5,364 bases of DNA from DASZBX01 sp035943635 (lineage in GTDB: Bacteria; Actinomycetota; Actinomycetes; Streptomycetales; Catenulisporaceae), in contig DASZBX010000001.1 in assembly GCA_035943635.1 (NCBI GenBank), positions 1-5,364 on the forward strand, read 5' to 3'. The position numbers and the translations under genes were made by a program. Of this stretch, positions 1-5,364 are shown one piece after another. The notes beneath the pieces were generated by a model. It made no database searches. It had not been told where the DNA came from and was given only the letters and a program-made list of their open reading frames with translations. Numbering within the stretch: the stretch's first letter is position 1; each line of letters starts with the position of its first letter.

Positions 1-102
1 CACCCCGCCAGCTCCAAAAGCATGATCCAAATCGGGATGATCGACAACCTCGCCAAACGCGCAACGGACGAAACCACACCAACCTGGCGAGGCACATATT
101 AG
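1..102 (+). CDS. C-terminal end of a probable IS transposase (partial, 5' end outside window)
   Basis: The frame is open from the first base and ends at TAG (100-102), giving 33 residues that include SMIQIGMIDNLAKRA and end in TPTWRGTY. A tail of the type 'MI-x-IAMIDLMxRRxTxExTPTWRGT' is one I associate with DDE transposases of IS5-like elements in Streptomyces and relatives. No catalytic residue lies in this part, so the family call rests on tail resemblance only. Its base use is richer in A (AAA, CAA, ACA, CCA codons) than the GC-saturated genes beside it, as expected for a mobile element of separate origin. The gene runs convergently toward the kinase gene. Whether the rest of the transposase is intact cannot be seen. 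Confidence 0.6.
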   Translation, partial: HPASSKSMIQIGMIDNLAKRATDETTPTWRGTY

Positions 103-140
103 CTCTAAAACCCCAATCAGAACTTATCGAACGCCCTCTG
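103..140 (+). mobile_element. Putative right end of the insertion sequence, including its terminal inverted repeat
   Basis: Between the transposase stop and about 140 the DNA stays AT-richer than its surroundings, then switches abruptly to GC-rich sequence. Read on the minus strand, the stretch from 140 inwards begins CAGAGGGCGTTCGATAAGTT, which resembles terminal repeats of actinomycete IS elements as I remember them. The other end is outside the window, so neither the inverted repeat nor a target duplication can be confirmed. The exact boundary may be off by several bases. Confidence 0.4.
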
Positions 141-162
141 AGCCGGCCGAGAGCGCGAAGCA

Positions 163-1965
<1,803 letters not shown>

Positions 1966-1976
1966 CGTGGCGTACG

Positions 1977-1981
1977 CTCCT
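1977..1981 (-). promoter_or_regulatory. Ribosome binding site deciding the kinase start
   Basis: On the minus strand AGGAG ends 11 bases before the ATG at 1965. It is the clearest Shine-Dalgarno near any in-frame start and is the main reason for choosing this start. The spacing is slightly long. Confidence 0.5.
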
Positions 1982-1986
1982 GCCGA

Positions 1987-2079
1987 CCGGACTGAAATCC
2001 GGGGCCGGACCGCGCCGTCGATCGACGCGATTGGCCCCTTCGGGTACGTCCCCTGTCTACCCGGCGCCAACCGGCCCCG
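1987..2079 (-). promoter_or_regulatory. Candidate structured leader of the kinase mRNA (three-way junction plus competing hairpin)
   Basis: Four nested complementary blocks are visible. P1 pairs 2000-2008 with 2071-2079 (CGGGGCCGG / CCGGCCCCG, 9 perfect bp). P2 is a hairpin at 2013-2029 built on the palindrome CGTCGATCGACG, with one bulged base. P3 pairs 2031-2035 with 2066-2070 (TTGGC/GCCAA) and abuts P1 directly. P4 pairs 2041-2046 with 2058-2063 (CGGGTA/TACCCG) with an 11-base loop. Together they draw a compact three-way junction. A separate hairpin, CCGGA/TCCGG at 1987-1991 and 1998-2002, shares bases 2000-2002 with P1, so the two compete. In kinase sense the structure lies about 35 bases before the ATG and the competing hairpin just before the AGGAG. 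All stems except one wobble are Watson-Crick, so either strand could fold. I recognise no known RNA family, and stems of this length can arise by chance in such GC-rich DNA. Confidence 0.25.
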
Positions 2080-2162
2080 TCCAGCGTGCCTCGCCGAACG
2101 CCCCGCGATGGAGCGCCGATTCCTCAGTTCTCCCGGCCAGATCCGCCGGGAACAGGACAAAT

Positions 2163-2195
2163 GCGGATAAAGCCGGTGATATAGGAATTATCCGC
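2163..2195. promoter_or_regulatory. Perfect 8-bp inverted repeat (candidate operator) in the divergent promoter region
   Basis: GCGGATAA at 2163-2170 is the exact reverse complement of TTATCCGC at 2188-2195, with 17 bases between the arms. The centre-to-centre spacing of 25 bases is a little over two helical turns, so a dimeric regulator could contact both arms on one face. The spacer contains the -10-like box of the transporter gene, and the region is AT-richer than its surroundings. It lies between two divergent genes and could therefore control both. The binding protein is unknown; a foldable RNA hairpin is the alternative reading. Confidence 0.45.
2182..2187 (+). promoter_or_regulatory. 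-10-like box for the transporter gene
   Basis: TAGGAA matches five of six positions of the actinomycete -10 consensus TAGRRT as I know it. It would put transcription start near 2194, giving a leader of roughly 37 bases. No convincing -35 lies 16-18 bases upstream; GGACAA at 2155-2160 is too far and weak. This may be an activator-dependent promoter, or the call may be wrong. Confidence 0.3.
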
Positions 2196-2205
2196 CCCGG
2201 CCTCG

Positions 2206-2223
2206 CCGAGGGACCGCCCTCGG
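2206..2223 (+). promoter_or_regulatory. Hairpin immediately before the transporter start codon
   Basis: CCGAGGG (2206-2212) and CCCTCGG (2217-2223) pair perfectly over 7 bp around the tetraloop ACCG, ending 7 bases before the ATG at 2231. The only Shine-Dalgarno-like bases in the leader, GAGGG at 2208-2212, lie inside the 5' arm. If translation starts at 2231, the stem would mask them. No T-run follows, so a terminator is unlikely on either strand. Confidence 0.4.
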
Positions 2224-2230
2224 GCCTAAC

Positions 2231-4228
2231 ATGCCCTGCGTGCCTTCACTGATGGAGATGACTAAACGCGTTCTCGTCGGACGCCCCGTGCGCAGCGAGA
2301 TGCTCGGCGAGGCGACCCTGCCGAAGAAGATCGCGCTGCCCGTGTTCGCCTCGGACGCGCTGTCCTCGGTGGCCTACGCGACCGAGGAGATCCTGCTGGT
2401 CCTGTCCGCGGGCGGACTGGCGTTCTTCCACTACACCTGGTACATCGCGGCCGCGGTCGGGCTGCTGATGCTGGTGGTCGTGGCGTCCTACCGGCAGAAC
2501 GTGCACGCCTATCCATCCGGCGGCGGCGACTACGAGGTGGCCACCACGAACCTCGGCGCCAAGGCGGGCCTGACCGTGGCCAGCGCGCTCATGGTCGACT
2601 ACACCCTGACCGTGGCGGTGTCCGTCGCGGCCGGCGTGGCGAACCTGGCCTCGGCCATCCCCGCGCTCAACGCGCACGTGGTGCTGATCTCGGTGGTCGT
2701 CATCGCGGTGATCACCCTGCTGAACCTGCGCGGAGTGCGCGAATCCGGGACTGCCTTCGCGATCCCGACCTACTGCTTCATCGCCTCGATCGCCCTGATG
2801 ATCATCTGGGGCGTGGTGAAGATCGCCGCCGGCCACCCGCTGACCGCCGACAGCGCGCACTACCAGATCAAGTCCACCGGCAACTACACCGGACTGGCCC
2901 TGGTCTTCCTGCTGCTGCGCGCGTTCGCGTCCGGGTGCACCGCGCTGACCGGCGTGGAGGCGATCAGCAACGGCGTGCCCGCGTTCAAGGTGCCCAAGAG
3001 CAAGAACGCCGCGACCACCCTGGCCCTGCTCGGCGGGATCGCGGTGACCATGTTCGCCGGCGTCACCGCCCTGGCCCTGGCCGGCCACGTGCACGCCGCG
3101 GAGACCCCCTCGGACCTGATCGGCCTGCCCGCCGGCCAGACCCCGCGCACGGTGATCGCCCAGGTCGCCCGGTCCGTCTTCGGCGACTCCTCGCCGCTGT
3201 TCTACATCCTGCAGTTCTTCACCGCGCTGATCCTGGTGCTGGCCGCGAACACCGCGTTCAACGGCTTCCCGGTGCTCGCCTCGATCCTGTCCCGGGACAA
3301 GTACCTGCCCGGCCAGCTGCGCAACCGCGGGGACCGGCTGGCCTACTCCAACGGCATCCTGCTGCTGTCGGGCCTGGCCATCCTGCTCGTGGTGATCTTC
3401 CAGGCCTCCCCGACCCGGCTGATCCAGCTGTACATCATCGGCGTGTTCGTCTCGTTCGTGTGCAGCCAGACCGGCATGATCCGGCACTGGAACCGGCTGC
3501 TGAGATCGGAGACCGACGGGCCGGCCCGGCGCCGGATGATGCGCGCCCGGGTGATCAACTCGGTCGGGGCCGGGTTCACCGGCGCGGTCCTGGTGATCGT
3601 GCTGGCCACGAAGTTCCTCAAGGGCGCCTGGATCGTGGTCATCGCCATGCCGATCATCTGGCTGACCATGCGCGCCATCCAGCGGCACTACGAGCAGGTG
3701 GCGATCGAGCTCGAACCGCCGGAGGACCTGAAGATCATCCACCCGTCCAACAACCACGCCATCGTGCTGGTGTCCAAGCTGCACCTGCCCACCCTGCGCG
3801 CCATCGGCTACGCCAGCGCGGCCCGGCCCACCAGCATCCAGGCGGTCACCGTGGAGATCGACGAGGGCGACGTGGCGACACTGAAGAAACAGTGGCAGGA
3901 GCGCGGCATCTCGGTCCCGCTGACCGTGGTCGCCTCGCCCTACCGGGAGATCACCCGGCCGGTGGTGGACTTCGTCAAGCGGATGCGCACCGAGAACCCG
4001 AACGACATCGTGACCGTCTACATTCCGGAATACGTTCTGGGACACTGGTGGGAACAGTTGCTGCACAACCAGTCCGCACTGCGCCTGAAGAGCCGCCTGC
4101 TCTTCCAGCGCCGGGTCGTGGTCGCCAGCGTCCCCTACCAGCTCCAGTCGGCTCTGGACCGGAAACAGCGTCTGCTCGCGGCCACCGAGCAGCCGCCGGC
4201 CAAGCCGCCGGTCGACTCCGTCCGTTGA
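2231..4228 (+). CDS. kimA: KimA-like potassium importer (APC-fold, K+/H+ symporter)
   Basis: This 665-residue membrane protein has about twelve hydrophobic helices (roughly residues 33 to 483) and a C-terminal cytoplasmic domain (about 490-640). It resembles B. subtilis KimA (YdaO) along its length: SDALSSVAYATEEIL (41-55), SYRQNVHAYPSGGGDY (86-101), MVDYTLTVAVSVAAG (121-135), SGCTALTGVEAISNGVPAFK (234-253), LILVLAANTAFNGFP (333-347) and the tail LLHNQSALRLKSRLLF. Residues that I recall as lining the KimA K+ site appear conserved: Asp42, Tyr49, Asp123, Tyr124, Thr127, Ser131, Thr240, Glu243 and Tyr401. The mycobacterial counterpart is Rv2690c, usually annotated as an amino-acid permease; an amino-acid substrate is the alternative. 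It is longer than KimA (about 607) through a loop near 285-308 and a Pro-rich tail. The ATG at 2231 has a weak, hairpin-buried SD; ATGs at 2252 and 2258 are possible, and TKRVLVG at 11-17 aligns with the KimA N-terminus. KimA binds c-di-AMP in Bacillus; no ydaO riboswitch consensus is seen here. Confidence 0.85.
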   Translation: MPCVPSLMEMTKRVLVGRPVRSEMLGEATLPKKIALPVFASDALSSVAYATEEILLVLSAGGLAFFHYTWYIAAAVGLLMLVVVASYRQNVHAYPSGGGDYEVATTNLGAKAGLTVASALMVDYTLTVAVSVAAGVANLASAIPALNAHVVLISVVVIAVITLLNLRGVRESGTAFAIPTYCFIASIALMIIWGVVKIAAGHPLTADSAHYQIKSTGNYTGLALVFLLLRAFASGCTALTGVEAISNGVPAFKVPKSKNAATTLALLGGIAVTMFAGVTALALAGHVHAAETPSDLIGLPAGQTPRTVIAQVARSVFGDSSPLFYILQFFTALILVLAANTAFNGFPVLASILSRDKYLPGQLRNRGDRLAYSNGILLLSGLAILLVVIFQASPTRLIQLYIIGVFVSFVCSQTGMIRHWNRLLRSETDGPARRRMMRARVINSVGAGFTGAVLVIVLATKFLKGAWIVVIAMPIIWLTMRAIQRHYEQVAIELEPPEDLKIIHPSNNHAIVLVSKLHLPTLRAIGYASAARPTSIQAVTVEIDEGDVATLKKQWQERGISVPLTVVASPYREITRPVVDFVKRMRTENPNDIVTVYIPEYVLGHWWEQLLHNQSALRLKSRLLFQRRVVVASVPYQLQSALDRKQRLLAATEQPPAKPPVDSVR

Positions 4229-4255
4229 CCACGAATCCGCATTCACCACCGACCG

Positions 4256-4274
4256 GCGGGCCAGACGGGCCCGC
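4256..4274 (+). promoter_or_regulatory. GC-rich hairpin abutting the OB-fold gene's Shine-Dalgarno
   Basis: GCGGGCC (4256-4262) and GGCCCGC (4268-4274) form a perfect all-G/C 7-bp stem with loop AGACG. The stem ends at the base before the AGGAGGGA ribosome binding site. No T-run follows, so it is more likely an mRNA stabilising or processing stem, or a weak pause, than an intrinsic terminator. Confidence 0.4.
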
Positions 4275-4282
4275 AGGAGGGA
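4275..4282 (+). promoter_or_regulatory. Strong ribosome binding site of the OB-fold gene
   Basis: AGGAGGGA stands 7 bases before the ATG at 4290, close to an ideal Shine-Dalgarno. It fixes the start of the OB-fold gene and contrasts with the poor, buried site of the transporter gene upstream. Confidence 0.7.
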
Positions 4283-4289
4283 GCCCGCG

Positions 4290-4742
4290 ATGAAGCGAGC
4301 ATCCGAGGACACCGCCACCGTCACCGAGGAGCCGGCCGCCCAGATCGGCGTCCAGCCGCCCGAGAAGGGCCGCCGGGGGCCGCTGCGGCGGCTGCTGGAC
4401 CGCTTGTCGGCCGAGACCGAGGAACTGGACGCCGAGGAGCTGGAGGCGGCCATACCGGCCCAGGGCGCGACCCCGATCGCGCAGTGCCGCGACCGCGAGC
4501 CGGCCTGCATCATCGGCACCCTGCGCACTGTCACCTTCCGTCCGCGGGCCGGCGTGCCCGCGCTCGAGGCCGAACTGTGGGACGGGACCGGGTCGGTCAC
4601 CGTCATCTGGCTCGGCCGCCGGGAGATCCCGGGGATCGACCCGGGCCGCACGATCAAGCTGCGCGGGCGGATCACCTCGCTGCGCGGCCGGCGGGCCATC
4701 TACAACCCGGTCTACGAGCTTCGGCCCAGAGCCACAGACTAG
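4290..4742 (+). CDS. Small OB-fold nucleic-acid-binding-type protein
   Basis: The product has 150 residues. The first 60 are charged and probably flexible, with a basic patch (KGRRGPLRRLLDRL, 26-39) followed by an acidic run (ETEELDAEELEAA, 42-54). Residues 62-145 read as a five-stranded OB-fold: a GTLRTVTFRPRAGVPALEAEL core, WDGTGSVTVIWLGRREIPGI, then GRTIKLRGRITSLRGRRAIYNPVYELRP. This is the pattern of a conserved actinobacterial OB-fold protein I associate with Rv2694c and Streptomyces homologues. In those genomes it sits near a TrkA-type pair and a KimA-like permease. The fold suggests binding of nucleic acid or another small ligand, but I know of no tested function. It lies 61 bases after the transporter on the same strand and is probably cotranscribed with it. 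The SD at 4275-4282 supports the start. Confidence 0.85.
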   Translation: MKRASEDTATVTEEPAAQIGVQPPEKGRRGPLRRLLDRLSAETEELDAEELEAAIPAQGATPIAQCRDREPACIIGTLRTVTFRPRAGVPALEAELWDGTGSVTVIWLGRREIPGIDPGRTIKLRGRITSLRGRRAIYNPVYELRPRATD

Positions 4743-4781
4743 TCCGGCCGGGCCGTCTCGCAGAGCCGGAATCCGTTAAAA

Positions 4782-4802
4782 ACCCGTATGCAGCGTATGG
4801 GT
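4782..4802 (+). other. Short hairpin in the OB-fold/VOC gap, possible transcription end
   Basis: ACCCGTATG (4782-4790) can pair with CGTATGGGT (4794-4802) as a 9-bp RNA stem with two G-U wobbles and loop CAG, 40 bases after the OB-fold stop. No T-run follows on the plus strand. On the minus strand the stem is followed by TTTTT but has two mismatches, and no minus-strand gene is seen to end here. A second possible stem, TCCGGC/GCCGGA (4743-4748 and 4765-4770), starts right after the OB-fold stop. Either may end the operon; neither is a classic terminator. Confidence 0.25.
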
Positions 4803-4852
4803 GGCGTTGACGGGGCTCGCGGACCGGGCGGGGAAGCAGTCAACTGGGTGTC

Positions 4853-5215
4853 ATGCCTCCCCTGCCCGAGTCCGCCGTCCCGATCCTGCCGAGCTGCGAT
4901 CTGGGGCGCTCCGAGGCGTTCTACACGTACCTCGGCTTCCGAGTGCTCGGTCGCGCCCGGGACTACCTGCGGGTGGCGCACGGCGCGATCGAGCTGCACC
5001 TGTACCTGGCCGACGAGCTCGACCCGGTGCACAACCCGGCCGGCTGCTACTTCCGGGTGGCCGATCCCGAGGCCCTGCGCCGGACCTGGCGGCGCGACGG
5101 GGTGTCCTGCCTGGAGGTGCCCGGATCGACCGACTACGGGCAGACCCGCTTCGCCCTGGTCGACCCGGACGGCAATATCCTGCGATACGGCCCGGCCGAG
5201 CCGGCGCTGCTCTAG
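4853..5215 (+). CDS. VOC superfamily protein, bleomycin-resistance/glyoxalase-like
   Basis: The product has 120 residues, the usual size of a single-unit VOC protein with two beta-alpha-beta-beta-beta modules. Module one covers about 8-52 (VPILPSCDLGRSEAFYTYLGF, then YLRVAHGAIELHLYL). Module two covers about 62-113 (PAGCYFRVADPEALRRTWRRDGV, then GQTRFALVDPDGNILRYG). The 'DxxxSxxFYxxLGF' opening and the 'FALVDPDGNxLRxG' ending are typical of bleomycin-resistance-like (BRP/BlmA-type) proteins, which act as cytoplasmic dimers that sequester a drug in a groove; related folds are metal-dependent enzymes. I cannot tell whether this one binds a drug or performs catalysis, and no clear metal-binding His/Glu set can be assigned. 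The start ATG has only GGGGAAG (4830-4836) upstream, farther than usual. A gap of 110 bases separates it from the OB-fold gene, so it may have its own promoter. Confidence 0.8.
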   Translation: MPPLPESAVPILPSCDLGRSEAFYTYLGFRVLGRARDYLRVAHGAIELHLYLADELDPVHNPAGCYFRVADPEALRRTWRRDGVSCLEVPGSTDYGQTRFALVDPDGNILRYGPAEPALL

Positions 5216-5236
5216 GCAGTGTTGGGAATGTGTCAA
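5209..5236 (-). promoter_or_regulatory. Promoter-like site pointing into the VOC gene (antisense)
   Basis: On the minus strand TTGACA (5236-5231) is followed after 16 bases by TAGAGC (5214-5209). This fits the actinomycete pattern TTGACR-N16-18-TAGRRT at eleven of twelve positions. A transcript would start near 5202 and run antisense through the VOC gene. No minus-strand gene downstream explains it, so it may be chance or an antisense promoter. Confidence 0.25.
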
Positions 5237-5364
5237 GGCCACGGCATGACCGCCGGTTTGTGCTGGTAGGTGCGGCGAATCTGGTCAGCGCCGAGCATGG
5301 GCGCGCCGCACGGGACGGCTCATACTCGGTCGTCTGTGCCGTTGCGTGCGGTGCGGCCAGGCGA

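Noticed and set aside
1966..2160. In-frame N-terminal extension of the kinase from a TTG at 2160
   Set aside because: The 65 extra codons show weaker GC bias and rare codons, match no KdpD domain, and lack a good SD; the ATG at 1965 has AGGAG upstream.
1966..2230. A ydaO-type c-di-AMP riboswitch, expected from KimA genes in Firmicutes
   Set aside because: Neither strand shows the conserved blocks I know for ydaO, such as GGGGTGAATCC or CAGCTAACCTCG. The short CTGAAATC similarity is not enough.
2935..4293. A 452-codon plus-strand frame overlapping the transporter
   Set aside because: Arg/Pro/Gly-rich frame-shifted shadow of the transporter gene with no domain signal.
2246..4699. An 817-codon open frame on the minus strand spanning the transporter and OB-fold genes
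   Set aside because: It is rich in Gly, Arg, His, Gln and Asp with no recognisable domain, and lies antisense to two well-supported genes. It is a shadow of high third-position GC.
4807..4836. TTGACG at 4807-4812 as the -35 box of a VOC gene promoter
   Set aside because: No TAGRRT- or TANNNT-like sequence lies 16-18 bases downstream.
5216..5364. Partial gene at the right edge on either strand
   Set aside because: All frames that I read are short or without family signal. A minus-strand frame ending at 5233-5235 is only 28 codons before an in-frame stop near 5320. Nothing could be supported.

Overview
The window is GC-rich DNA with G/C-dominated third codon positions, and its best-recognised genes belong to actinobacterial families. 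I infer a high-GC actinomycete (Streptomyces, Catenulispora or Mycobacterium-like breadth); the sequence does not fix a genus. Everything here rests on reading the sequence and remembered family features, not on a database search.

Layout. Positions 1-102 hold the last 33 codons of what looks like an insertion-sequence transposase, with a likely element end near 140. On the minus strand, 1965 to 163 encodes a membrane sensor histidine kinase. It matches the C-terminal half of KdpD (four-helix DUF4118 segment, GAF-like region, HisKA, HATPase_c) but lacks the N-terminal ATP-binding KdpD domain and the Usp domain. Diverging from it, 2231-4228 encodes a 665-residue APC-fold transporter that closely resembles the potassium importer KimA (YdaO) of Bacillus subtilis. 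Then come a small OB-fold protein (4290-4742), probably cotranscribed with the transporter, and a VOC/bleomycin-resistance-like protein (4853-5215). The last 149 bases hold no gene I can support, only a promoter-like site pointing back into the VOC gene.

How the parts may work together. Two divergent genes share a 265-base gap, and both belong to potassium-related families: a KdpD-like kinase and a KimA-like importer. No kdpFABC or kdpE is present in the window, and an IS end lies about 20 bases beyond the kinase stop codon, where a response-regulator gene would often be. A simple inference is that the kinase senses potassium or envelope state and that its unseen partner regulates the importer.

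The divergent gap is the most structured non-coding part of the window. It holds a perfect 8-base inverted repeat flanking a -10-like box for the transporter, a 7-bp hairpin just before the transporter start, and a set of nested complementary segments (2000-2079) that can be drawn as a compact three-way junction in the kinase leader. None of these matches a riboswitch I can name, and chance pairing in GC-rich DNA is a real alternative. The transporter and OB-fold neighbours recall a conserved actinobacterial block (mycobacterial Rv2690c to Rv2694c), but without the TrkA-type pair and the DUF3159 gene that normally lie between them.
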